A program made the translations under genes and the position numbers. The notes under the pieces are model-generated. The model worked only from the letters and a program-made list of their open reading frames with translations, was not told the DNA's origin and did not search any database. From Pelomonas paludis (lineage in GTDB: Bacteria > Pseudomonadota > Gammaproteobacteria > Burkholderiales > Burkholderiaceae_C), in the NCBI RefSeq assembly GCF_039872745.1, contig NZ_JBDPZD010000002.1, forward strand, positions 682,001-746,000: 64,000 nucleotides of DNA, written 5' to 3'. Of the stretch, positions 17,520 to 28,856 are shown one piece after another (the first letter of the stretch is position 1; each line of letters opens with the position of its first letter).

Positions 17520-18369
17520 GCGACTTGCGGATCAAGGCCGCATCGCGCAGCCGGTGCGCCGAGCCGTCGGCGTCCAGCAGCACCACGGTCACCGCACGGG
17601 CGCCGCTCATCATGCGCATGGCCAGGCAGCGGCCGGCTTCGTCGGTGTAGCCGGTCTTGCTGAGAAGGATGTTCCAGCCCTTGGCACCCACCAGGCGGTT
17701 GGTGTTGTGCAACTCGCGCGTGCGGCCGCTCAAGGCCACGGTGGCGCGCTTGCTGCTGGTGATGCGAGCGATCTCGGGGTAGCGCGCGGCTGCTGCCGTG
17801 ATGCGGGCCACCTCGATGGCGGTGGAGGTGTTCTGCGGCGACAGGCCCGTGGGCTCTTGCAGCGAGGTGTTGCGCAGGCCCAAAGCGCGCACCTTGGCTT
17901 GCAGGGCCCGCACAAAGGCGGACTCCCCGCCCGGGTAGGCACGCGCCAAGGCGGAGGCGGCGCGGTTGTCAGACGAAACCAGGGCCAGCTCCAGCGCATC
18001 CTGGCGCGAAAGCTCGGTGCCCACGCGAACAAAACTCTTGCTGTGCTTGAGGCGGTCCACATCGTCATCACTGATGCGCAGTCGCTCGGCCGGGTGCTGG
18101 CGCGCATCGAGGATGACCATGGCCGTCATCAGCTTGGTCAGCGAGGCAATTGGCACGATGGCCGCTGCGTCGCGCGCCATCAAGACATTGCCGGTCGCGT
18201 CGTCCACCACCACCACGTGCTTGGCATTCACCGGCAGGCGCAGGGGCTGCGCTGCTGCGGCGTCGGGCGCCGGTGCAGGCGGCTCCGCCGCCGCCTTGGC
18301 CTCGGCCAGGGCCGCTGACAGTGCCAGCACGATCAGCAAAGGGCGCAGCAGCGCGTGCGCGGTGTTCAT
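17500..18369 (-). CDS. pbpG: D-alanyl-D-alanine endopeptidase (PBP7 type)
   Basis: This is a low-molecular-weight penicillin-binding protein of peptidase family S11, which trims peptidoglycan cross-links in the periplasm. The 289-residue protein has a signal peptide ending near AEAKA. The three catalytic motifs are S76-LT-K79, S133-D-N135 and K238-T-G240. It lacks the C-terminal amphipathic anchor of PBP5/6 enzymes, which points to PBP7 (pbpG). The start is ATG 18369, chosen because the signal peptide begins there. Confidence 0.88.
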   Translation of the reverse strand: MNTAHALLRPLLIVLALSAALAEAKAAAEPPAPAPDAAAAQPLRLPVNAKHVVVVDDATGNVLMARDAAAIVPIASLTKLMTAMVILDARQHPAERLRISDDDVDRLKHSKSFVRVGTELSRQDALELALVSSDNRAASALARAYPGGESAFVRALQAKVRALGLRNTSLQEPTGLSPQNTSTAIEVARITAAAARYPEIARITSSKRATVALSGRTRELHNTNRLVGAKGWNILLSKTGYTDEAGRCLAMRMMSGARAVTVVLLDADGSAHRLRDAALIRKSLSRTTS

Positions 18370-18574
18370 CGTCCATCCAAGGCGCATGCGCCCCTCTCCA
18401 TGTGCATCGAAGCCAGAAGGCTGTGGCCCCGATTGTCGCGTCGTGTGGTGTTCGTCAGGGGCAAAAAGGGGCAGAAATCTCGTGCACCACACCGCCATGC
18501 CAAACTCGCCCAACGATCACGGGGCTTGGCCGGCACCAGGCACCGCCCCCTCGTGACCGGAGACCCCGAGACCC

Positions 18575-19558
18575 ATGTTCCCCTTGCAGTCAGGGATGCC
18601 GCCAGCACCCGCCCCATGCGCACCCGCGCAGCCCCGCCGCCGGCGCTGTTTGACGCTGGGTCTGGCGGGCTACCTAGCGAATGGGCTGACGAGTGGGCTG
18701 GGCAGCGGTGCTGCGCTGGCTGCCAATGTGCCGGTGATCCGCTACCCCGCCCCGCAGTCGCCGCTGGACACGCGCTCGCTCGACCTGCTGAGCCTGCTGG
18801 AGGCCGCGCTGCGCCGCACCGAGCCCGAGTACGGCCCGGTCCGCCTGCAGCCCACCGATGAAGTGCTGACCGAGCTGCGCCAGTTTGCCGAGCTGGACGC
18901 CGACCGCGGCATCCTGCACATGACCTGGGCCACGGTGTCGGTCGAGCGACGGACCCTGGCCAAGACCATCCCGTTTGACGCACGGCACGGCTTGCTGGGC
19001 TTGCGCATTGCGCTGGTGGACGAGCGGCGCCTGCCCGACATCGCCAAGATCCGCGACCTCGCGGCACTGCGACGCCTGACCATCGGCCAGGGCCTGGCCT
19101 GGCCGGACGTGGACGTCTTGCGCGCCAGCGGCATCAAGGTGCAGACGGTGTCCGGCTACGAGAACCTGTTCCGCATGCTGATGGCCGGCCGCTTCGACCT
19201 CTTCCCACGCGGCGTGGGCGAAGTGTTCGACGAGTACGAGGCCCGGCATGCGCAGATGCCCCGCCTCGCCATCGACCCGCACCTGCTGCTGGTCTATCCC
19301 TACCCCTACCAGTACTACTTCGCGCCCAGCCAGTCGGCCCTGGCCGCACGCGTCGAGAAGGGCCTGCTCGCCATGAAGGCGGACGGCAGCTTCGATGCCC
19401 ACCTGTGGCGCTTCCACGGCGCCGCCGTGGCCCGCGCCCGGCTGCAAGACCGCCTGGCGCTGCGCCTCACCAACCCCAACGTCAGCCCCGAGGCCGAACG
19501 CGGCCTGGAAGCCACCCTGGCCTTCTGGCGCAAGCCGCCGCCGTCGCAAAAGCGTTGA
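18575..19558 (+). CDS. Periplasmic solute-binding domain protein (family 3-like)
   Basis: The 327-residue protein has an N-terminal RRRRCLTLGLAG segment followed by a hydrophobic stretch and ALAA, which may be a Sec or Tat signal. The rest resembles type 3 extracellular solute-binding proteins: ALRRTEPEYGPV, TWATVSVERRTLAKTIPF, LRRLTIGQGLAWPDV, and a late KGLLAMKADGSFDAHLWRF segment that matches their usual C-terminal helix. No permease or sensor gene is near, and the ligand is unknown. In this family such orphan proteins are common in Burkholderiales. It is convergent with rapZ. Confidence 0.7.
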   Translation: MFPLQSGMPPAPAPCAPAQPRRRRCLTLGLAGYLANGLTSGLGSGAALAANVPVIRYPAPQSPLDTRSLDLLSLLEAALRRTEPEYGPVRLQPTDEVLTELRQFAELDADRGILHMTWATVSVERRTLAKTIPFDARHGLLGLRIALVDERRLPDIAKIRDLAALRRLTIGQGLAWPDVDVLRASGIKVQTVSGYENLFRMLMAGRFDLFPRGVGEVFDEYEARHAQMPRLAIDPHLLLVYPYPYQYYFAPSQSALAARVEKGLLAMKADGSFDAHLWRFHGAAVARARLQDRLALRLTNPNVSPEAERGLEATLAFWRKPPPSQKR

Positions 19559-19570
19559 CGGGGCCTGCCG

Positions 19571-20500
19571 TCAGCGGGCATCCAGCTCGCGATGGCGCTT
19601 GAGAACGTGGCCGTGCTGGTGGAACTGGCGCGACAGCATCTCGACCATGTAGACCGAACGGTGCTGCCCACCGGTGCAGCCGATGGCCACGGTCAGGTAG
19701 CTGCGCTGGTCGGCCTGGAAGTTGGGCAGCCAGCGCGCCAGGAAGCCGGCGATCTGACCCAGCATCACGCCCACCTCGGGCTGGTTGGCCAGGAACTGCG
19801 CCACCGGCGCGTCACGGCCCGTGAGCGGGCGCAGGTCGCGGTCGTAATAGGGGTTGGGCAGGATGCGCACGTCGAAGACGAAGTCCGCATCGCTGGGCAC
19901 GCCGTGCTTGAAGGCGAAGGACTCGAACACCAGGGTCAGCTTGGGCCGGCCGCCGGCTTGCGAGACGATGTCGGCCACCCAGGCGCGCAGCTGAGCCGGG
20001 CGCAGCTGTGAGGTGTCGATGACGGTGGACTCGACACGCAGCGCGGCCAGCATTTCGCGCTCGAGCTTGATGGCGTCGAGCAGGATGCGGTGGCGGTCTT
20101 CGGCCTCGCCGTCGAGCGGCCCGAAGGCGGTGGTCTCGCGGTCCTCGCGCAGCGGGTGGGGCCGGCGCGTCTCGGAGAAGCGGCGCAGCAGGGTCTCGGT
20201 GTCGGCGTCGAGGAAGATGGAGCGGATCGACACCCCGGCTGCGCGCAACTGCTTGAAGATGGGCAGCACCAGGGGCAGCGAGCCGGCCGAGCGCACGTCC
20301 ACCGCAATGGCCACACGGCGCTCGCCGCGCGCCTGCTCGACCTGCAGGAAGTCCAGCAGCAGCTCGGCGGGCAGGTTGTCCACGCAGAAGTAGCCGGCGT
20401 CCTCCAGCGCGTGCATGGCCACGGACTTGCCGCCCCCGGCCATGCCGGTGACGAGGATGACGTCGTTGCCGACGTCGGAATCAGGGTCGAGGAGGTTCAT
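19571..20500 (-). CDS. rapZ: RNase adapter protein RapZ
   Basis: In enterobacteria RapZ directs RNase E to the sRNA GlmZ and so sets glucosamine-6-phosphate synthesis. Here only the protein family is shown. The 309-residue protein has the P-loop GMAGGGKS (19-26), the FCVDNLPAELL motif and the C-terminal domain with DVRILPNPYYDRDLRPLTG and the signature IGCTGGQHRSVY. The start ATG 20500 overlaps the recN stop as ATGA. The frame upstream of this ATG is a shadow of recN. Confidence 0.94.
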   Translation of the reverse strand: MNLLDPDSDVGNDVILVTGMAGGGKSVAMHALEDAGYFCVDNLPAELLLDFLQVEQARGERRVAIAVDVRSAGSLPLVLPIFKQLRAAGVSIRSIFLDADTETLLRRFSETRRPHPLREDRETTAFGPLDGEAEDRHRILLDAIKLEREMLAALRVESTVIDTSQLRPAQLRAWVADIVSQAGGRPKLTLVFESFAFKHGVPSDADFVFDVRILPNPYYDRDLRPLTGRDAPVAQFLANQPEVGVMLGQIAGFLARWLPNFQADQRSYLTVAIGCTGGQHRSVYMVEMLSRQFHQHGHVLKRHRELDAR

Positions 20501-22197
20501 GGCTTCGAGCCCGAGGGCGACAGCTTGGGCGAGGGGGTGGAGGCCTGACTGGCCAGCATTTCTTCGGCGTGGGCACGGCTGGTGGACGAGAGGCGCTCGC
20601 CGCCCAGCATGCGGGCAATCTCGGTAACACGGGCCTCGCCCAACACCGCACGCACCTGGCTGACCGTGGCGCTGCCTTCCAGCTGCTTGGTGACGACGAG
20701 GTGATGGTCGGCACAAGCCGCCACCTGCGGCAGGTGGGTGACGGCCAGCACCTGCTGCCCGGGCCGTGCACCGAGCTGCTTCATCAGGCGGCCCACGGTC
20801 TCGGCTACGGCGCCGCCGATGCCGACGTCGATCTCGTCAAAGATCAGGGTCTGCGGGCCCTGCGCGGCGGACTGCGTGGTGGTGACGGCGATGGCCAGCG
20901 CCAGGCGCGACAGCTCGCCACCCGAGGCCACCTTGGACAACGGGCGCGGCGTGCTGCCGGCGTGGCCAGCCACCAGGAACTCGGCGCTCTCCAGGCCCCA
21001 TGACTGGGGCTCGGCTTCGGGGTTCAAGGCAATCTCGAAGCTGCCACCGGCCATGCCCAGCTGCTGCATGCCGGCAGTGACGGCCTGCGCCAGACGCGGC
21101 GCGGCGGCGGCACGGGCGCGTGAGGCGGCGGCAGCCTCGGTGTCAAAGGCCTTGCGCGCCTGGGCCAGCTGAGCTTGCAGCTGGGCGGGGTCGGACTGCG
21201 CATCGTGCGCGGCCAGCTCGGCCCGCCACTGCGCCAGCAAGGCGGGCAGCTCTGGCGGCGGGCGGCGGTAGCGGCGCGCCAGTTGCAGCCAGGCGGACAC
21301 GCGCTCGTCCAGCTCGGCGAGGCGGGCCGGGTCGAGGTCGGCCTTGTGCAAATAGGCCGAGAGCGTGTGGCTGGCGTCGGCCAGCTGGGCCTGCACATCG
21401 CGCAGCGCCTGCACGGCGGGCAGCAGGCGGGTGTCGTGGTCGAGCACGCGCTCCAGCTCGTCCAGCGCCTGGGCGGCTAGCGACTGGGCGCTGACCTCGG
21501 CTTCGTCCAGCTGCTGCAGCGCACGGCCTGCAGCGTCCAGCAAGGCCTGGCCGTGCGACAGGCGCTGGTGCTCGGCGTTGAGCTCGTCCCACTCGCCGTC
21601 CTGCGGCGCCAGGGTCTCCAGCTCGCCGATCTGCCAGGCCAGGCGTTCGCGCTCGCGCAGCGACTGCGCTTGATCGGCCTCGGCGCGCTGCAGGCGCTCG
21701 GCAGCGTCCTTCCAGGCGGCATGCGCGCAGCGCAGGGCCTTGGGGTCGAAGCCGGCAAAGCCGTCCAGCAGCTCGCGCACGGAGGCGGGCCGGGTCAGGC
21801 CCTGCCAGGCGTGCTGGCCGTGGATATCGAGCAGGGCATCGGCCAGCTCGCGCAGCTGCGCCAACGTGGCCGCGCTGCCATTGACCCAGGCGCGGCTGCG
21901 GCCTTGGGCGTCGATCACGCGGCGCAGCAGCAGCGTGGGCTGGGGCTCGAAGCCGGCTTCGTCCAGCCAGGGCGCAAGGTGCTCGGGCGTGTCGAACTCG
22001 GCCGAGATGTCAGCCCGCGCCGCGCCCTCGCGCACCACACCGGCGTCGCCCCGGCCGCCCAGCACCAGTTGCAGCGCATCGATCAGGATGGACTTGCCCG
22101 CGCCGGTCTCGCCGGTCAGCACGGCAAAGCCGGGCTCGAAGTCGAGCTCAAGGCTGGGGACGATGACGAAGTCTTTGAGACTGAGGCGATGCAGCAT
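20497..22197 (-). CDS. recN: DNA repair protein RecN
   Basis: RecN is an SMC-like ATPase acting in double-strand-break repair. The 566-residue protein has Walker A in TGETGAGKS (28-36), the LLDIHGQH motif of the family, a long central coiled coil (about 150-350) with many Ala, Gln, Leu and Glu, an ABC-type signature LSRLALAI and Walker B in LIFDEIDVGIGG. The start is ATG 22197, two bases from the nadK stop. No LexA box is obvious to me upstream. Confidence 0.95.
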   Translation of the reverse strand: MLHRLSLKDFVIVPSLELDFEPGFAVLTGETGAGKSILIDALQLVLGGRGDAGVVREGAARADISAEFDTPEHLAPWLDEAGFEPQPTLLLRRVIDAQGRSRAWVNGSAATLAQLRELADALLDIHGQHAWQGLTRPASVRELLDGFAGFDPKALRCAHAAWKDAAERLQRAEADQAQSLRERERLAWQIGELETLAPQDGEWDELNAEHQRLSHGQALLDAAGRALQQLDEAEVSAQSLAAQALDELERVLDHDTRLLPAVQALRDVQAQLADASHTLSAYLHKADLDPARLAELDERVSAWLQLARRYRRPPPELPALLAQWRAELAAHDAQSDPAQLQAQLAQARKAFDTEAAAASRARAAAAPRLAQAVTAGMQQLGMAGGSFEIALNPEAEPQSWGLESAEFLVAGHAGSTPRPLSKVASGGELSRLALAIAVTTTQSAAQGPQTLIFDEIDVGIGGAVAETVGRLMKQLGARPGQQVLAVTHLPQVAACADHHLVVTKQLEGSATVSQVRAVLGEARVTEIARMLGGERLSSTSRAHAEEMLASQASTPSPKLSPSGSKP

Positions 22198-22198
22198 G

Positions 22199-23068
22199 TC
22201 AGCCCTCGTACCAGCGCAGCTTCTTACGCAGGGTCGCGTAGTAGCTCCAGCCTTTGGGGTGCAGGAACTTGACCGAGTGGGCACTGCGGCGCACCACGAT
22301 CTCGTCGCCCACCAGCAGGCTGGCCAGGCGCTGCATGTCGAAATTGACCGAGGTGTCGCGGCCCGAGACGATCTCCATGCGCACGGGCCCGGCGTCGGGC
22401 AGCACGATGGGGCGGTTGGTCAGGGTGTGCGAGGCAATCGGCACCAGCACCCAGCCGGCAATGCTGGGATGCAGGATGGGCCCGCCGGCCGAGAGCGCGT
22501 AGGCCGTGGAGCCCGTGGGGGTGGAGACGATCACGCCGTCCGCCCGCATATTGGCCACGCGCTCGTCGCCCACATGGATGCGCAGCTCGACCATGCCCGA
22601 GTTGCCGCCCCGGCTGACAACCACGTCGTTGAGCGCCAGGCCGGTGTAGATGGCCTCGCCGCCGCGCAGCACCTGGCCTTCGAGCATGCCGCGCGACTCG
22701 ACCTCGTAGGTGCCGGCCAGGATGGGCGGCAGCACCTCGCGGTAGCGCTCCTTGGAGATGTCGGTGATGAAGCCGAGCCGGCCCTGGTTGATGCCCACCA
22801 GCGGGATGCCGTAGGACGCCATCTGCCGCGCAAAGCCGAGCATGGTGCCGTCACCGCCCACCACCACGGCCACATCGCAATCGCGGCCCAGGGCCTCGGG
22901 CGGGAGGGCGTCATAGCCCGTCAGGCCGTTGGCTTCTGCGGTGGCCGCCTCGACGCTGACTTCCAGCCCGAGCCCCAGCAGAAACTGCGCCACTTCCTCC
23001 AGCACGGGCCGAAATCCGTGGGCTTGGGTTTTGCCCACCAGGGCCACATGCTTGAAGCGGTCCGCCAT
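22199..23068 (-). CDS. nadK: NAD kinase
   Basis: NadK phosphorylates NAD to NADP. The 289-residue protein has the GGDGTMLGFAR motif with its catalytic aspartate, INQGRLGF, NDVVVSRG and GVIVSTPTGSTAY, the full set of the family. The start is ATG 23068. It heads the nadK-recN-rapZ unit and is divergent from hrcA. The 116-bp space between the two starts holds a strong hairpin. Confidence 0.96.
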   Translation of the reverse strand: MADRFKHVALVGKTQAHGFRPVLEEVAQFLLGLGLEVSVEAATAEANGLTGYDALPPEALGRDCDVAVVVGGDGTMLGFARQMASYGIPLVGINQGRLGFITDISKERYREVLPPILAGTYEVESRGMLEGQVLRGGEAIYTGLALNDVVVSRGGNSGMVELRIHVGDERVANMRADGVIVSTPTGSTAYALSAGGPILHPSIAGWVLVPIASHTLTNRPIVLPDAGPVRMEIVSGRDTSVNFDMQRLASLLVGDEIVVRRSAHSVKFLHPKGWSYYATLRKKLRWYEG

Positions 23069-23116
23069 AGAGGAAATTACACCACGGCTTGATGTCAGCT
23101 CCCGGTCGGCGGAAGG

Positions 23117-23159
23117 CAGTGCAGCGCCCCGGGGCTGGGCTTGCCCGGGGCACACACTG
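23117..23159. other. Strong hairpin in the nadK/hrcA intergenic space
   Basis: CAGTG (23117-23121) pairs with CACTG (23155-23159) and GCCCCGGG (23126-23133) pairs with CCCGGGGC (23144-23151), enclosing a 10-base loop. There is no T run on either strand, so it is unlikely to be a plain terminator. It lies over the place where an hrcA -35 element would be. It is not the CIRCE operator. Confidence 0.55.
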
Positions 23160-23171
23160 CGCCAGTCTTCC

Positions 23172-23177
23172 TACAAT
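23172..23177 (+). promoter_or_regulatory. Possible -10 element giving a leaderless hrcA mRNA
   Basis: TACAAT ends 7 nt before the hrcA ATG, so transcription starting at the usual distance would begin at or next to the start codon. No Shine-Dalgarno sequence is seen before this ATG, which agrees with a leaderless message. A good -35 box is not visible. Confidence 0.35.
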
Positions 23178-23184
23178 TCAGCCC

Positions 23185-24186
23185 ATGCTCGACGAGCGCT
23201 CCCGTTCCCTGCTCAAGACCCTGGTCGAAAGGTATATCGCCGACGGCCAGCCCGTGGGCTCGCGCACCTTGTCCAAGGCCTCGGGGCTGGAGCTGAGCCC
23301 GGCCACCATCCGCAATGTGATGGCAGACCTGGAGGAGCTGGGCCTGATTGCCAGCCCGCACACCAGTGCCGGCCGCATTCCCACGGCACGCGGCTACCGG
23401 TTGTTTGTGGACACCATGCTGACGGTCCAGGGCCAGAACCTGACCGGCATCGAGCTGCAACCCGACCAGCCGCAGCGCGTGATCACCAACGCCGCGCAGC
23501 TGCTGTCCAGCCTGTCCAGCTTTGTGGGCGTGGTCACGGCGCCGCGCAAGCCCAGCGTGTTCCACCACATCGAGTTCCTGCGGCTCGCGGAGCGGCGGGT
23601 GCTGGTCATCATGGTGGCGCCCGATGGCGACGTGCAGAACCGCGTGATCTTCACCGCGCAAGACGTGTCGCAGCCCGAGCTGGCCGAGGCGGCCAACCGG
23701 CTCAATGCCCACTACGCCGGCCTCACGCTGGAGGCTGTGCGCGAGCGCCTGCGCAGCGAGGTGGACGCACTGCGCAGCGAGATCGCCACCTTGATGAGCG
23801 CCGCCGTGCAGGTGGGCACCGAGGCCATGGCTCAGGAGCAGGAGCGCGTGGTCGTCAGCGGCGAGCGCAACTTGCTGACGGTGCAGGACTTCAGCCACGA
23901 CGTGGGCGGCCTGCGCAAGCTGTTTGACCTCTTCGAGGAAAAGACCCAGCTGATGCGCTTGCTCGACGTGTCGAGCCGCGCCGAGGGCGTGCGCATCTAC
24001 ATCGGCGGCGAGAGCCAGGTGGTGCCCTACGAGGAGCTGTCCATCGTCAGCGCGCCCTACGAGGTGGACGGCCAGGTGGTGGGCACGCTGGGCGTGATCG
24101 GCCCCACGCGCATGGCCTACGACCGCATGATCCAGATCGTGGACATCACCTCGCGGATGGTGGGGCAGGCGCTAAGTCAACGTTGA
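23185..24186 (+). CDS. hrcA: Heat-inducible transcription repressor HrcA
   Basis: HrcA represses chaperone operons by binding CIRCE. The 333-residue protein has an N-terminal winged helix (MLDERSRSLLKTLVERYI, then SPATIRNVMADLEELGLI and SAGRIPTARGYR) and a C-terminal dimerisation/GAF-like part ending in RMIQIVDITSRMV. The start is ATG 23185; the frame upstream runs into the hairpin region. No CIRCE sequence is found next to it, so its targets must lie outside the window. Confidence 0.95.
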   Translation: MLDERSRSLLKTLVERYIADGQPVGSRTLSKASGLELSPATIRNVMADLEELGLIASPHTSAGRIPTARGYRLFVDTMLTVQGQNLTGIELQPDQPQRVITNAAQLLSSLSSFVGVVTAPRKPSVFHHIEFLRLAERRVLVIMVAPDGDVQNRVIFTAQDVSQPELAEAANRLNAHYAGLTLEAVRERLRSEVDALRSEIATLMSAAVQVGTEAMAQEQERVVVSGERNLLTVQDFSHDVGGLRKLFDLFEEKTQLMRLLDVSSRAEGVRIYIGGESQVVPYEELSIVSAPYEVDGQVVGTLGVIGPTRMAYDRMIQIVDITSRMVGQALSQR

Positions 24187-24201
24187 TCCAACGCTGATTT
24201 C

Positions 24202-25473
24202 TTAGCGCTGAAAGCTCGTCAGCGCCGGCCGGCCCGGCAGGTTCAGCTCACTCACCACGGGCGCCGACTCAGCCAGCAGCACACCCCGCCGCCACACCTT
24301 GAGCCGCGCGGGCCGCAGGCGCAGGGCTTCGATGGGGTCGCGGGCCTGCAGCAGCACAAAGCTCGCGGCCTTGCCGGCCTCGATGCCGTAGTCGGGCAGT
24401 TGCATCACACGCGCCGCGTTCGTCGTGACGGCTTCGAAGCACTGGCGCATGCCGGCCTGGCTGGTCATCTGCGCGACGTGCAGGCCCATGTGGGCGACTT
24501 CGAGCATGTCGCCGCTGCCGAGCGAGTACCAGGGGTCCATCACGCAGTCGTGCCCAAAGGCCACGGTCACGCCCGCGGCCAGCAGCTCGGGCACGCGGGT
24601 CATGCCGCGGCGCTTGGGGTAGCTGTCGTGCCGACCTTGCAGGGTGATGTTGATCAAAGGGTTGGCCACGGCGCTGACACCCGCCTCGGCGATGAGCGGG
24701 ATCAGCTTGCTGACGTAGTAGTTGTCCATGCTGTGCATGGAGGTGAGGTGCGAGCCATTGACGCGCCCTCGCAGGCCCAGGCGCTGGGCCTCGTAAGCCA
24801 GGGTCTCGATGTGGCGGGAGAGCGGGTCGTCGCTCTCGTCGCAGTGCATGTCCACCATCAAGCCGCGCGCGGCGGCCAGCTCGCACAGCAGCTTCACGCT
24901 GGCGGCGCCGTCCTGCATGGTGCGCTCGAAGTGCGGGATGCCGCCCACCACGTCCACGCCCAGATCAAGCGCGCGGTTCAGGTTGTCCAGCCCACCGGGC
25001 GTGCGCAAGACACCGTCCTGAGGGAAGGCGACGAGTTGCAGGTCGAGGTACGGCGCCACGCGGCGCTTCACTTCCAGCATGGCGCGCACGGGCAGCAGGC
25101 TCGCATCGCTGGTGTCCACATGGCTGCGGATGGCGAGCAGGCCTTTGGCCACGGCCCAGTCGCAATAGGCCAGCGCGCGCTCGACCAAGGCCTCCTCGGT
25201 CAGCAGGGGCTTGAGCTCACCCCACAGCGCAATGCCCTCCAGCAGCGTGCCGCTCTGGTTGACGCGCGGCAGGCCGTAGCTGAGCGTCGCGTCCATGTGG
25301 AAGTGCGGGTCGCAAAACGGCGGGCTCAGCAGCTGGCCGGCAGCGTCGATGACCTCGTGCGCCGAGGCCACGAGACCAGGGCTGACTTCAACGATGCGCC
25401 CGCCCTGCACGGCGATGGACATGTCATGCCGCCCATCGGGCAGCGTGGCGTGGGTGATGAGAAGGTCCAGCAT
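24202..25473 (-). CDS. codA: Cytosine deaminase-like amidohydrolase
   Basis: The 423-residue protein is closest to cytosine deaminase among metal-dependent amidohydrolases. Metal ligands are H57 and H59 in PHFHMD, H210 in HCDE with catalytic E213, H242, and D309 in GHDCVMDPWYSLG, a signature shared with E. coli CodA. It would turn cytosine into uracil and ammonia. It is the last gene of the urc1-urc4-upp-codA run, 5 bp after upp, so it feeds uracil to Upp. A related amine substrate cannot be excluded. Confidence 0.82.
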   Translation of the reverse strand: MLDLLITHATLPDGRHDMSIAVQGGRIVEVSPGLVASAHEVIDAAGQLLSPPFCDPHFHMDATLSYGLPRVNQSGTLLEGIALWGELKPLLTEEALVERALAYCDWAVAKGLLAIRSHVDTSDASLLPVRAMLEVKRRVAPYLDLQLVAFPQDGVLRTPGGLDNLNRALDLGVDVVGGIPHFERTMQDGAASVKLLCELAAARGLMVDMHCDESDDPLSRHIETLAYEAQRLGLRGRVNGSHLTSMHSMDNYYVSKLIPLIAEAGVSAVANPLINITLQGRHDSYPKRRGMTRVPELLAAGVTVAFGHDCVMDPWYSLGSGDMLEVAHMGLHVAQMTSQAGMRQCFEAVTTNAARVMQLPDYGIEAGKAASFVLLQARDPIEALRLRPARLKVWRRGVLLAESAPVVSELNLPGRPALTSFQR

Positions 25474-25478
25474 GCCCG

Positions 25479-26108
25479 CTACTGTGTCCCAAAGATGCGG
25501 TCGCCCGCGTCGCCCAGGCCCGGCAGGATGTAGCCGTGGTCATTGAGCTGGCGGTCGATGGCTGCGGTGTAGATGGGCACGTCGGGGTGCGCGGCCTGCA
25601 GCGCGGCCAGGCCTTCGGGGCAGGTCAACAGGCAGACGAACTTGATGGAGCGCGGGCGCACTTCCTTGAGCCGGTCGATCGCGGCGATGGCCGAATTGCC
25701 GGTGGCCAGCATGGGGTCCACCACGATGGCATCGCGCTCGTGCATGTCGGAAGGCATCTTGAAGTAGTACTCGACGGCCGTCAGGGTCTTGGGGTCGCGG
25801 TAGAGGCCGATATGCCCCACGCGCGCACCCGGCACTACGCTGAGCATGCCCTCCAAGATGCCGTTGCCCGCGCGCAGGATGGACACGAACACCAGCTTCT
25901 TGCCGTCGATGACCGTGCCCGTGGTGGTCTCCAGCGGCGTCTCGATCTCGATGGGCTGGGTGGGCATGTCACGCGTGACCTCGTAGGTCATCAACATGGC
26001 CAGCTCATTCAACAAGCGGCGGAAGCTGTTGGTGCTGGCGTCCTTGCGGCGCATCAGGGTCAGCTTGTGTTGCACCAGGGGGTGGCTGATGACGTGGACA
26101 TTGCTCAT
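25479..26108 (-). CDS. upp: Uracil phosphoribosyltransferase
   Basis: Upp joins uracil to PRPP to give UMP. The 209-residue protein has LTLMRRKDASTNSFRRLL at the start, the ILRAGNGI motif, the PRPP loop VVDPMLATGNS and the uracil-binding C-terminus YILPGLGDAGDRIFGT. The start is ATG 26108. It sits between urc4 and codA in one operon. In the fungal URC route a uracil phosphoribosyltransferase (URC6) makes the first step, so this gene may serve breakdown as well as salvage. Confidence 0.95.
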   Translation of the reverse strand: MSNVHVISHPLVQHKLTLMRRKDASTNSFRRLLNELAMLMTYEVTRDMPTQPIEIETPLETTTGTVIDGKKLVFVSILRAGNGILEGMLSVVPGARVGHIGLYRDPKTLTAVEYYFKMPSDMHERDAIVVDPMLATGNSAIAAIDRLKEVRPRSIKFVCLLTCPEGLAALQAAHPDVPIYTAAIDRQLNDHGYILPGLGDAGDRIFGTQ

Positions 26109-26128
26109 GGGGTGTTCCTCCTGGAGGT

Positions 26129-28662
<2,534 letters not shown>

Positions 28663-28736
28663 GGCAAGCCTCCTCCAACCAGGCCCAGCCCCGCCCGCCC
28701 CTGCAAGCCCGGCGCCGCGCCCATGCCTGGGACAGT

Positions 28737-28752
28737 AGCAAGCGCAATGCCA
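28737..28752 (-). promoter_or_regulatory. Probable sigma-54 (-24/-12) promoter of the urc operon
   Basis: Read on the minus strand, TGGCATTGCGCTTGCT matches the RpoN consensus TGGCACG-N4-TTGCW at 14 of 16 places if N is counted. GG and GC are 10 nt apart, as required. Transcription would start near 28725, some 60 nt before the urc1 ATG. RpoN control would suit an operon that frees nitrogen from pyrimidines. No enhancer site was identified. Confidence 0.55.
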
Positions 28753-28856
28753 AGTGTCTACGGACCCGTAAAAATCAACCGCCCAGCGCACAACACCCGG
28801 CACCCCTGCCAAGCCGGCCGACCCGGCTGGCTGAGTGACAATGCCGCCCTTTCTCA

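Noticed and set aside
23069..23184. CIRCE operator next to hrcA
   Set aside because: The sequence TTAGCACTC-N9-GAGTGCTAA is not present; the palindrome found there is unrelated and GC-rich.
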